Below, piece by piece: positions 28,955 through 36,339 of a DNA stretch of 64,000 bases (its first letter is position 1; each line of letters opens with the position of its first letter). The stretch spans positions 527,695 to 591,694 of the forward strand of contig NZ_FUYL01000002.1 of assembly GCF_900167935.1 (NCBI RefSeq). The letters are read 5' to 3'. The stretch comes from Maribacter arcticus (GTDB taxonomy: Bacteria; Bacteroidota; Bacteroidia; Flavobacteriales; Flavobacteriaceae). The notes under the pieces were generated by a model. The model was not told the DNA's origin. It did not search any database and worked only from the letters and a program-made list of their open reading frames with translations. Position numbers and translations under genes: made by a program.

Positions 28955-29329
28955 ATGGTAAAGTTAGAAAAGTTAGATAATACAGCGTTTTTAGAAAAAT
29001 CAATTCAACATTTAGAGGCAACAGGTTTCGAGAATATAAAAGCTGATATGGAGGGCTATGAAACTCCTAAGTCATATTCTAGAAAAGGTAAAGAAGATCA
29101 TATAACCCCAGATATTGTTGCTATTAAGGATGGTAGAAAATACTATTTCGATATTAGCCTTAAATCCCCAAAAACTAGGTTGCTAAAATCTAAATGGTTG
29201 TTTTTAGATACATTAAGTCGGATGAATTCTAACCGTTTTAGAATTATTACAACAAAGGGGCATTATAAATTTACAGATAGTATGTTAGAGGATATAAATT
29301 TGAGCAATAAAACTCCTATTAAAATATAA
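28955..29329 (+). CDS. Small protein of unknown function
   Basis: I do not recognise this 124-residue soluble protein. It has an alpha-helical start, then a strand pair HITPDIVAIKDGRKYYFDISL followed by a Lys/Arg-rich helix (SPKTRLLKSKWLFL) and a final strand (NRFRIITTKGHYKF). The order of a Pro-Asp, a beta-hairpin and an acidic residue (D53 and D66, then K70) recalls the restriction-endonuclease-like fold, but the (D/E)XK spacing is not exact, so catalysis is doubtful. No signal peptide. It ends just before a strong bidirectional terminator, which makes it look like a genuine, independently ended gene. Confidence 0.62.
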   Translation: MVKLEKLDNTAFLEKSIQHLEATGFENIKADMEGYETPKSYSRKGKEDHITPDIVAIKDGRKYYFDISLKSPKTRLLKSKWLFLDTLSRMNSNRFRIITTKGHYKFTDSMLEDINLSNKTPIKI

Positions 29330-29353
29330 ACGTACAAATTCATCTATGTATAT

Positions 29354-29382
29354 AAAAATGCCCACTATTAGCGGGCATTTTT
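29354..29382. terminator. Bidirectional intrinsic terminator
   Basis: AAAAATGCCC and GGGCATTTTT form a ten-pair stem around a nine-base loop, with T-runs on both strands. It serves the small unknown gene on the plus strand and overlaps the stop codon of the convergent elaA gene. Confidence 0.85.
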
Positions 29383-29824
29383 ACTCTTTTACCATTGCAA
29401 TATGGGGAATTCCATCTTCTAAATAACCTTCACCTATAGCTTCAAAACCGAGTTCTGTATAAAATTTATTAAGATACGTTTGTGCAGAAATTTTAATCTT
29501 TTGCTCCTTAAATTTATCATTAACCGCATTAATTGAGGCGTGCATGATATCTTTTCCATAACCATACTTTCTATGGTCTTTATGTACGGCAACCCTACCT
29601 ATACTAGCTATATCAAAATAATCGCCCGGTTTAAAAATCCGAGTATATGCAACAACCTCGTTATTCTTTAATCCGATAACATGGAGTGACTTAGTATCCT
29701 TACCATCTAAATCTTGGTATACACAATCTTGTTCAACCACGAAAATTTCACTTCGTAATTTCAATAAGCTATACAATTCTTGAATAGTTAATTCGTTAAA
29801 TTTTTTTACTTTAATATCTAACAT
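29381..29824 (-). CDS. elaA: ElaA-type GNAT N-acetyltransferase
   Basis: The 147-residue cytosolic protein is a GCN5-type acetyltransferase of the ElaA subgroup. The ElaA-specific N-terminal block LLKLRSEIFVVEQDCVYQDL is followed by the acetyl-CoA strand and loop IGRVAVHKDHRKYGYGKDI (Q/RxxGxG/A-like) and the family ending FYTELGFEAIGEGYLEDGIPH. Its substrate in bacteria is not established. It is transcribed away from rpiB on the same strand with about 110 bases between, so co-transcription with rpiB is possible. Confidence 0.88.
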   Translation of the reverse strand: MLDIKVKKFNELTIQELYSLLKLRSEIFVVEQDCVYQDLDGKDTKSLHVIGLKNNEVVAYTRIFKPGDYFDIASIGRVAVHKDHRKYGYGKDIMHASINAVNDKFKEQKIKISAQTYLNKFYTELGFEAIGEGYLEDGIPHIAMVKE

Positions 29825-29934
29825 AAATTGGTGTAATTAACTGGTTATGTTTATATCTATAATACACTAATTGTTTAAATTTTAATGAGTTACGTAAACC
29901 TTTTAAAGGTTATGAACAGATAAATAATAACTCT

Positions 29935-30366
29935 TTATTGAAGAGGAATTTTTTCAACTCTGCGCTCATGTCTTCCACCAGAAAAGGGAGTATTCAAAAA
30001 TGTGGATATAATTTCAAGAGCTTGGGGTAAAGCTATATACCTTGCAGGTAAGCTTATTATATTAGCATCATTATGCTCTCTTGCTAGTTGTGTTATTTCT
30101 TTGGTCCAACATAAGGCAGCTCTCACATTTTGCTGTTTATTTGCTGTCATACAAGCCCCATTACCGCTACCACAAATTAAAATACCAAAATCAACTTTAC
30201 CTTTCTCAACATCTTGTGCAACAGGATGCGCAAAATCTGGATAATCAACACTATCTGTTCCATCAGTACCGTGATTGGTTATTTCAACTTGCATAGATTT
30301 TAATAAACCAACAATAGCTAGTTTATATTCCGTCCCAGCATGGTCATTACCAATAGCTATCTTCAT
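29935..30366 (-). CDS. rpiB: Ribose-5-phosphate isomerase B
   Basis: The 143-residue enzyme interconverts ribose-5-phosphate and ribulose-5-phosphate in the pentose phosphate pathway. The family features are complete: N-terminal AIGNDHAGTEYK, the catalytic Cys loop ILICGSGNGACMTANK, and the phosphate-binding ending GGRHERRV. Length is normal for RpiB. It has its own likely promoter about 70 bases upstream and a leader with a GC-rich loop hairpin. It diverges from rnr across a 0.65 kb gap that may contain the replication origin. Confidence 0.95.
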   Translation of the reverse strand: MKIAIGNDHAGTEYKLAIVGLLKSMQVEITNHGTDGTDSVDYPDFAHPVAQDVEKGKVDFGILICGSGNGACMTANKQQNVRAALCWTKEITQLAREHNDANIISLPARYIALPQALEIISTFLNTPFSGGRHERRVEKIPLQ

Positions 30367-30398
30367 AAGCGTATTCTTAATAGGTTAATTGTTCATTA

Positions 30399-30422
30399 TT
30401 TATCGTGCGGGGGATCGATAAA
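30399..30422 (-). promoter_or_regulatory. Hairpin in the rpiB leader
   Basis: TTTATCG and CGATAAA form a perfect seven-pair stem enclosing a ten-base loop that contains GGGGG on the plus strand. It is the only GC-rich spot in the gap and would lie about 35-55 bases upstream of the rpiB start, in its leader RNA. Function unknown. Confidence 0.45.
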
Positions 30423-30430
30423 TTGGAGGC

Positions 30431-30461
30431 TAAAGGTACAATAATCAAGCATTCACAACAA
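30431..30461 (-). promoter_or_regulatory. Probable rpiB promoter, Bacteroidota type
   Basis: Reading the minus strand, TTG (30461-30459) is followed after exactly 20 bases by TACCTTTA (30438-30431). This fits the Bacteroidota primary sigma pattern TTG-N19-21-TAnnTTTG with one mismatch at the last base. Confidence 0.55.
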
Positions 30462-31012
30462 AATTTAAGCAGTTGACAACAATTGTTATCGTATAAAATA
30501 TAATAGTTGTTAATTACTATGTTATAAGCTAGTTTACTTCATGCATAAATTGTTTAAAAAAACATGCTTAAAAATTTGCTTTTTAAAGTTGACATCTGCT
30601 TACACTTTTAATCTTCTAAAGAATAATTAAAATATTAGAAAGTATTAGTTGATTTTCATCAAATAAACTCCTCTCGTTAACATTAAAATTACATTTAGTT
30701 ATTAATAATTTCATGTTAATAGAGGTTATAAACCGTTTCTGATAACTTCTCAAAATACTGATTTCCAATATACCATTAGGTTAAAGTTCTGTCAACAACT
30801 TTTAGTATCTCATAAAGTCAAGCAAAAATGAAATAAGTTATACCTGTTATTAACAGACTATAATAATCATCAAAATTTAATTTAATTTAAAAGAAAAAAT
30901 GTGAATTATGATATATATGTTAATAACAACTCATTAGCTTATCTTTTCAATAAAAGGTTGACTAATAGGTAGTGGATTATAATTCGTAATTTTCCAACAA
31001 ATAAAAAGTTTA
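30439..31012. other. Candidate replication origin: AT-rich gap between rpiB and rnr
   Basis: No gene is visible between rpiB and rnr. The stretch is very AT-rich. TGTTATTAACA (30846-30856) and its exact reverse complement TGTTAATAACA (30918-30928) lie 61 bases apart; near-copies of TGTTAATAA occur at 30508-30516 and 30714-30722, and a palindrome AACAATTGTT at 30478-30487. TTATTAACA differs from the DnaA box TTATCCACA at two positions. Two parS-like sites occur 5-8 kb to the right. Sampled lines of minus-strand genes on the left have about twice as much C as G on the plus strand, while those to the right are near balance, as expected across an origin. This remains a hypothesis. Confidence 0.4.
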
Positions 31013-33205
31013 ATGTCAAAAAGAAATAAGAAGGCGAATAATCATAGAAAGAATGAAATTACAAAAGGAATTTTTACTGTTCTTGAAAAGGAACCTAGTA
31101 AAAGTTTTAATTACAAGCAGATTGCCGCAAAGATAGATATAACCGATGCTCAAGATAGAAATATCCTAATAAAAAGGTTAACTGAGCTAAAGGAAAAGAA
31201 GCGTATAGAAGAAGTTGACCGCGGTCAATATAAAGTATTAGAAAATACGAAGTCGTACCATGAAGGTACTGTAGATATTACAGGAAAAGGAAATGCATAT
31301 ATCGTTGTTGAAGGCATGGATGATGATATATTTATACCATCAAATAAAATAAATAAGGCTTTTCATAAAGACAAAGTAGAAGTTTATATCTACCCTAGAA
31401 GTAAAAGTAAAAAGTTAGAGGGCGAAATAGTAAGGGTTCTTGAACGATACAAAACAACATTTGTAGGTATTGTAGATATGCAAAAAACATTTGCTTTTGT
31501 AAGACCTACAGATTTTAGAATGTATACCGATATTTTTGTTTCAAAGGATAAATTAGGCGACGCAAAAGATGGTGAGAAGGTTTTGGTTGAAATTACTGAT
31601 TGGCCAGATAATGTAGATTCACCATTTGGTAGAGTGACCGAGGTATTGGGTATACCTGGTGAGCATGATACTGAAATACATTCTATACTTGCTGAATATG
31701 GATTACCTTATTCTTTTCCAGCAGAAGTCCAACGTTTTGCCGATGGATTAGATACTAGCATTAAGAAAGAAGAAATTTTAAAACGTAGAGATGTTAGAGA
31801 TGTTTTGACATTTACTATTGATCCTAAGGATGCTAAAGATTTTGATGATGCATTATCCTTTCAAAAATTAGATAATGGAAATTATGAAATTGGTATTCAT
31901 ATTGCCGATGTATCTCATTATTTAGAAAAAGAAACGATTTTAGATGATGAAGCATATGAAAGAGCTACTTCTGTTTATTTGGTTGATCGTGTAGTACCGA
32001 TGTTGCCTGAAGTGTTATCTAATAATGCTTGTTCGTTAAGACCTAATGAAGAAAAGTATACATTTTCTGCAATTTTCGAGCTTGACGATTCTACTATGAT
32101 AAGAAATCAATGGTTTGGAAGAACTGTAATTAATTCTAACGAACGTTTTGCATACGAAGAGGCCCAACATATAATAGAAACAGGTAATGGTCTTATTCCT
32201 CAAGATATATCTATTAGAGATACGTTTTATACTGTTTCTAATGAAGTAGTAGAAGCAACATTGATAATGGACAGATTGGCAAAGATAATGCGTGATAAAC
32301 GTATGGATCAAGGTGCATTGTCTTTCGATAAAGTTGAAGTACGTTTTAATCTTGACGAGAATAGTGAACCAATTGGAGTTTATTTTAAAGAATCTAAAGA
32401 TGCTAATAAGCTTATAGAAGAGTTTATGCTTTTAGCAAATAGAAAAGTTGCAGAATTTATTGGAAAGCAAAAACCGAAGAAGACTTTTGTATATAGAGTT
32501 CATGATGATCCTGATCCAGATAAACTAATGGCTTTAAACGGAATTGTATCTAAATTTGGACATAAATTAGATTTTAAGGATAAGAAATCTATTAGTTCTT
32601 CTTTAAATCAATTACTGCAAGATGTTAAGGGTAAAAAAGAGCAAAACATGGTCGATACTCTTACCATTCGTAGTATGAGTAAAGCTATTTATACTATTGA
32701 TAATATTGGTCATTATGGTTTAGCTTTTGATTATTATACACATTTTACTTCACCTATCCGTAGATATCCTGATGTAATGGTGCATAGATTATTACAGCAC
32801 TATCTTGATGGTGGTAGCTCAGCTAAGGAAGAAGAATTTCAGAAGAAATGTAAGCATTCTTCCGATATGGAATATTTAGCTTCTAGCGCAGAACGTGATT
32901 CAATTAAGTATATGCAAATCAAATTTATGCAAGATCATAAAGATGAGGAGTTTCGCGGTGTTATAAGTGGCGTTACCGAGTGGGGTATTTATGTTGAAAT
33001 TATTGATAATAAGTGCGAGGGTATGATTCGTATTCGAGACATAAAAGGAGATTATTATATCTTTGATGAAAAGCAATATGCTATTGTTGGTGAACGTACC
33101 AAGAAGAAATATACACTTGGTGATGAGATAACCGTTATGGTTAAAAGTACCGATCTGATTAAAAGACATCTAGATTTTGCTTTGATTCCGGATGAGAAAA
33201 AATAA
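31013..33205 (+). CDS. rnr: Ribonuclease R
   Basis: The 730-residue 3'-5' exoribonuclease degrades structured RNA. In order it has an N-terminal winged-helix region (about 15-75), cold-shock/OB domains (about 80-225), the RNB catalytic domain (about 255-590) with the Mg-binding acidic cluster TIDPKDAKDFDDALS and the ending HFTSPIRRYPDVMVHRLLQ, and a C-terminal S1 domain (about 645-728, with FRGVISGVTEWGIYVEI). Unlike the E. coli enzyme it lacks a long Lys-rich tail, but the N-terminus is basic (KRNKKANNHRK). A hairpin with a T-rich end follows the stop. The gene reads away from the candidate origin, which is typical of housekeeping genes. Confidence 0.95.
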   Translation: MSKRNKKANNHRKNEITKGIFTVLEKEPSKSFNYKQIAAKIDITDAQDRNILIKRLTELKEKKRIEEVDRGQYKVLENTKSYHEGTVDITGKGNAYIVVEGMDDDIFIPSNKINKAFHKDKVEVYIYPRSKSKKLEGEIVRVLERYKTTFVGIVDMQKTFAFVRPTDFRMYTDIFVSKDKLGDAKDGEKVLVEITDWPDNVDSPFGRVTEVLGIPGEHDTEIHSILAEYGLPYSFPAEVQRFADGLDTSIKKEEILKRRDVRDVLTFTIDPKDAKDFDDALSFQKLDNGNYEIGIHIADVSHYLEKETILDDEAYERATSVYLVDRVVPMLPEVLSNNACSLRPNEEKYTFSAIFELDDSTMIRNQWFGRTVINSNERFAYEEAQHIIETGNGLIPQDISIRDTFYTVSNEVVEATLIMDRLAKIMRDKRMDQGALSFDKVEVRFNLDENSEPIGVYFKESKDANKLIEEFMLLANRKVAEFIGKQKPKKTFVYRVHDDPDPDKLMALNGIVSKFGHKLDFKDKKSISSSLNQLLQDVKGKKEQNMVDTLTIRSMSKAIYTIDNIGHYGLAFDYYTHFTSPIRRYPDVMVHRLLQHYLDGGSSAKEEEFQKKCKHSSDMEYLASSAERDSIKYMQIKFMQDHKDEEFRGVISGVTEWGIYVEIIDNKCEGMIRIRDIKGDYYIFDEKQYAIVGERTKKKYTLGDEITVMVKSTDLIKRHLDFALIPDEKK

Positions 33206-33239
33206 TTTGGAACGAAATTTGGTATATGGTGGCTGTATT

Positions 33240-33270
33240 AGAAAAGCAATCTCTTAAATGTTGCTTTTCT
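33240..33270 (+). terminator. Terminator-like hairpin after rnr
   Basis: AGAAAAGCAA and TTGCTTTTCT form a perfect ten-pair stem with an 11-base loop. The distal arm is T-rich but interrupted by C and not followed by a long T-run, so termination may be partial and allow some read-through into the next gene. Confidence 0.55.
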
Positions 33271-33294
33271 TAAAAACAAATTTATACGTAAAGA

Positions 33295-33972
33295 ATGAAA
33301 CAAGTGCTAATTTTAATGTTTCTCTTCGGATGTATTTTGGTTACTGGCCAGGATAGTAAGGTTACTCATAAATTGGAACCCTTTAAGGAATTAAAGGGTT
33401 TTGATGGCCTATCTATTAATCTTATAAAATCTACTGAGAACAAGGCTATAATATCAGGTGAAAATACTAACAGTGTTGCTATTGTTAATGTTGATGGTGT
33501 ATTAAAAATACGCATGCAAATAGGTAAGATTTTTAGTGGTTATAAAACTTTTGTGAATTTATATTATTCAGATAAAATTTTAGTTATTGATGTTAATGAA
33601 GATGCTCGTATAGTTACTGAAGAGATTATTAGACAAGATGTTTTAGAATTGAAAGCACAAGAAGGTGGTGAGCTTATTGTTAATGCAGAAGTGGAACAAA
33701 TGCTAATCAAGTCTGTTTCAGGCGGGGTCATTAAAACAACAGGTTCTTCTAATTTACAGGATGTTCAAATTAATACGGGTGGTGTTTATGAAGGTAAAAC
33801 TTTTATAACTAATTTTTCTACTATTAATGTAAATGCTGGATCTAGGGCTGAAATTAATGCTAAGGATTATGTAAAAGCTACAGTTAAAGCTGGTGGTGAG
33901 GTTTTAGTTTATGGTAATCCTAAGAAATTAGAAGAAAAAACTGTCTTTGGCGGCACAATAAAAAGAATGTAA
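33295..33972 (+). CDS. Head GIN/DUF2807 domain exported protein
   Basis: The 225-residue protein starts with a signal peptide (VLILMFLFGCILVTGQ). The rest is a repetitive beta-solenoid of the DUF2807 ('head GIN') type, shown by the strand/turn pattern FKELKGFDGLSINLIKSTEN, ELKAQEGGELIVNAEVEQM, and TTGSSNLQDVQINTGGVYEG. These domains are common in exported Bacteroidota proteins and have no established activity. The Cys in the leader is followed by further hydrophobic residues, so a lipoprotein is less likely than a cleaved signal. LysE gene starts six bases after the stop. Confidence 0.78.
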   Translation: MKQVLILMFLFGCILVTGQDSKVTHKLEPFKELKGFDGLSINLIKSTENKAIISGENTNSVAIVNVDGVLKIRMQIGKIFSGYKTFVNLYYSDKILVIDVNEDARIVTEEIIRQDVLELKAQEGGELIVNAEVEQMLIKSVSGGVIKTTGSSNLQDVQINTGGVYEGKTFITNFSTINVNAGSRAEINAKDYVKATVKAGGEVLVYGNPKKLEEKTVFGGTIKRM

Positions 33973-33978
33973 AATTTT

Positions 33979-34659
33979 ATGTTAGAAGATATACAGGCAG
34001 CAATTCCTTTAGGCTTTTTTTTAAGTTTTATGGTAGGACCTGTTTTTTTTGTTCTTCTGCAAACTAGTGCAGTCAAGGGTTTTAGGGCTGCTATTACATT
34101 TGATTTAGGGGTTTTGTTAGCAGATATATTATTTATTCTCCTTGCTTATTTTAGTAGTTTTCAACTCCTTGAAAATTTAAGTAATCAACCAGGTTTGTAT
34201 GTTTTTGGAGGAGTTATTCTGTTGATTTATGGTCTTGTTACTTTTTTTAAAATTGATAAAAATGTAATTCCTGATGAATCTAAAAAAATTAGAAAATCAG
34301 ATTTTTTAGGTTTATTTATAAAAGGCTTCTTATTGAACTTTATAAATATTGGAGTATTGGTTTTTTGGTTAGGAATTATAATTATTGTTGGACCTAGTTT
34401 GGACAATCAACCGAATCGTTTTTTTACTTTTTTTGCAACAGTACTACTCTCCTATTTTGTAACAGATATTTTAAAAATTTTATTAGCGAAACAGTTAAAG
34501 AGAAAACTTACTGCTAAGAGAATATTTTTAGTGAAAAAGGTTATTGGTGTTATACTTATTATTTGCGGTATAGTACTTACTGTTAAAGGTTTTCTTCCTA
34601 AGAATCAATTTAACATAGAACATGAGTTAGAGCGATTTGAACATAATATTGTAGAATAA
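33979..34659 (+). CDS. LysE family translocator
   Basis: The 226-residue inner-membrane protein has six predicted helices. The start IQAAIPLGFFLSFMVGPVFF carries the LysE/RhtB pattern (PG/GP in the first helix), followed by FRAAITFDLGVLLADILF and a central GFLLNFINIGVLVFWLG. Members export amino acids or similar metabolites by proton exchange. The substrate cannot be told. It is coupled to the DUF2807 gene and ends directly at a strong bidirectional terminator. Confidence 0.86.
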   Translation: MLEDIQAAIPLGFFLSFMVGPVFFVLLQTSAVKGFRAAITFDLGVLLADILFILLAYFSSFQLLENLSNQPGLYVFGGVILLIYGLVTFFKIDKNVIPDESKKIRKSDFLGLFIKGFLLNFINIGVLVFWLGIIIIVGPSLDNQPNRFFTFFATVLLSYFVTDILKILLAKQLKRKLTAKRIFLVKKVIGVILIICGIVLTVKGFLPKNQFNIEHELERFEHNIVE

Positions 34660-34687
34660 AAAAAGCCGGTTATTAACCGGCTTTTTT
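34659..34687. terminator. Bidirectional intrinsic terminator
   Basis: AAAAAAGCCGGTT and AACCGGCTTTTTT form a near-perfect 13-pair stem with a three-base loop and T-runs on both strands, between the convergent LysE and OmpH genes. Confidence 0.92.
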
Positions 34688-34704
34688 AAGTTTTATTTTA
34701 AGTT

Positions 34705-35211
34705 TTATTTTTTATACTTATCATTAAGTAACTTAACAATCTCTTCTGTTAAATTATTAGCATCAGTACCATAAAGTACACTGCCACCATCACCCCCACC
34801 TAATATGTAAGAATAGCCTTTGGCTTTACCGTATGATTTTATTTCTTCTTTAACTTTTGAAACAATACTATCCATTTCTGTTTGTCCAGCTAATTGAAGT
34901 TGTTGATCTTGCTGTTGTAATTGTTGACCAATGATTTGACCTTTTTGTTGCATAGCTGCATACTCTTCTTGAGCTTTAGTTTGAGACATGGATTGTGCTT
35001 TAGCTTGAAATGCTTGTGCTTCCATTTGAAAGACCTGAGAAATACTATCTCTTTTTGAAGCTAATGCGTCAGCTTTAACTTTAAATTTTGACTCAACATC
35101 AATTTTTTGTTGATACTCATCCATCAACTTTACATTATCTACATATCCAATTTTTTCTTGTTGACATGAAGCCAATAATGCTACAACTAATAATACTATA
35201 ATATTTTTCAT
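34705..35211 (-). CDS. OmpH/Skp-like periplasmic chaperone, lipoprotein
   Basis: The 168-residue protein has a lipoprotein signal (LLVVALLASCQQEK). The body is the Skp/OmpH fold: a short strand KIGYVDNVKLMDEYQQK, a long Gln/Ala-rich coiled-coil hairpin (about 40-120, QLQQQDQQLQLAG), and a returning strand YILGGGDGGSVLYG. Skp proteins hold unfolded outer-membrane proteins in the periplasm. Many Flavobacteriia have several OmpH copies; this one stands alone and not beside bamA. A TACTTTTGC promoter box lies 21 bases before the ATG. Confidence 0.85.
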   Translation of the reverse strand: MKNIIVLLVVALLASCQQEKIGYVDNVKLMDEYQQKIDVESKFKVKADALASKRDSISQVFQMEAQAFQAKAQSMSQTKAQEEYAAMQQKGQIIGQQLQQQDQQLQLAGQTEMDSIVSKVKEEIKSYGKAKGYSYILGGGDGGSVLYGTDANNLTEEIVKLLNDKYKK

Positions 35212-35231
35212 TTGTTCATTTTTAAGTTGTG

Positions 35232-35239
35232 CAAAAGTA
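35232..35239 (-). promoter_or_regulatory. -7 promoter box for the OmpH gene
   Basis: The minus strand reads TACTTTTGC, an exact TAnnTTTG box, 21 bases before the ATG. No clear TTG is seen at the -33 distance. The same spacing is found at gltX and glnS. Confidence 0.6.
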
Positions 35240-35430
35240 GTAAAGCTTTTTAAATTGAAATTATTTTTCTGGGGTAATATAAATGGGATAAAGCTTAGTA
35301 TTGGTTTTTTTTATATTTAAGCGTAATTATATAGATAACCCCTATTTTAAAGACCTATTTAAAGCTCTTCTAAAGAAGTATTTTTAATTAAACAACACTG
35401 TACACTGTAGGCTTTAATAAAATCTCTTAA

Positions 35431-36285
35431 TTAAGCTTTATTTGCTTTTTGTTCTCTTTTTAGCACATAAATAAGCGAAGAATACTCACTTGTACTCTTA
35501 GCTTTATAGTTTGATAACCATCCTTGGTAAAAGGCTTTAATATAATTTTGTTTTCCGTTTTTATATTTCTCTGACAATAGTGAAACATAGTATGAGTCAA
35601 ATTTCATCGGTAATGTTTGAATCACTCTAAATTGATGTTCTTTAAATAATCTAGAAATTGCTTGTTGAGAAAAGTGCCATAAGTGTCTTGGGGTGTCGTA
35701 AGCGGCCCAATTTTCTTTATAGTGTTTCGCATCATTTGACTTAAAGTTGGGAACTGCAATTATTAAGGTACCTTCTTCTGTTAGTAGTTCAGTAATTTTT
35801 TTAATTTGGTTTTGTAAATCTGGTAGATGTTCCAATACATGCCATAACGAAATAACATTAAATTTTAGATTGCCTATATTGTCTAAAGCAGCCACTACAT
35901 TTATGTTTTTTAATGTCGCTTTTTCTCGAGCTTTTAGGTTAGGTTCTACACCGAATGTTGACCAGTGATCATTTTTTGCCATTGCCAAAAACTCTCCTGT
36001 TCCGCATCCAATATCTAATAATGACTTTCCGTTATTTGAAAATTGATTTATCAATTTTGTTTTTTTTCGGAGCGTATGTTTTTTAATTATTTGATAAACC
36101 TTTTCAAATAAATTTTTTGCAGTATCTGAATGTGAAATGTAATTTGTTGTTTGGTAGTATTTCTCTGTTTTTTTTGGCTGAGGTATTGTTACTAGCATGT
36201 CATATTCATTATCTATTTCTAGAGAAAATTTTTCTTTTGTTATTAGATGATCTTTCGTTGTTAAAAGAATTTTGTTTTGTGACAT
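35431..36285 (-). CDS. Class I SAM-dependent methyltransferase
   Basis: The 284-residue cytosolic protein has a core methyltransferase domain (about 85-215). Motif I is LLDIGCGTGEFLAMAKN; motif II-like NINVVAALDNI, and motif IV-like FNVISLWHVLEHLPDL follow, as in UbiG/Methyltransf_11-type enzymes. The substrate is unknown. The first 70 residues (with YYQTTNYISHSDTAKNLFEK) form an N-terminal region typical of this flavobacterial group. It is the last gene of the DUF4175-ybeY-mnmG strand, 54 bases after mnmG, with a parS-like palindrome in that gap. Confidence 0.85.
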   Translation of the reverse strand: MSQNKILLTTKDHLITKEKFSLEIDNEYDMLVTIPQPKKTEKYYQTTNYISHSDTAKNLFEKVYQIIKKHTLRKKTKLINQFSNNGKSLLDIGCGTGEFLAMAKNDHWSTFGVEPNLKAREKATLKNINVVAALDNIGNLKFNVISLWHVLEHLPDLQNQIKKITELLTEEGTLIIAVPNFKSNDAKHYKENWAAYDTPRHLWHFSQQAISRLFKEHQFRVIQTLPMKFDSYYVSLLSEKYKNGKQNYIKAFYQGWLSNYKAKSTSEYSSLIYVLKREQKANKA

Positions 36286-36316
36286 GCTTTGGTGTTTATT
36301 ATAACTTATTTTTTAA

Positions 36317-36332
36317 TGTTCCACGTGGAACA
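36317..36332. promoter_or_regulatory. parS-like centromere site 1
   Basis: TGTTCCACGTGGAACA is a perfect 16-base palindrome that matches the general bacterial parS pattern TGTTnCACGTGnAACA bound by ParB. It begins seven bases beyond the mnmG stop codon, in the gap before the methyltransferase gene. No parA or parB gene lies in the window. Confidence 0.85.
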
Positions 36333-36339
36333 ATTTCTC

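Noticed and set aside
29999..30007. Near DnaA box TGTGGATAT in rpiB
   Set aside because: One mismatch, single copy, inside a coding region and therefore not informative.
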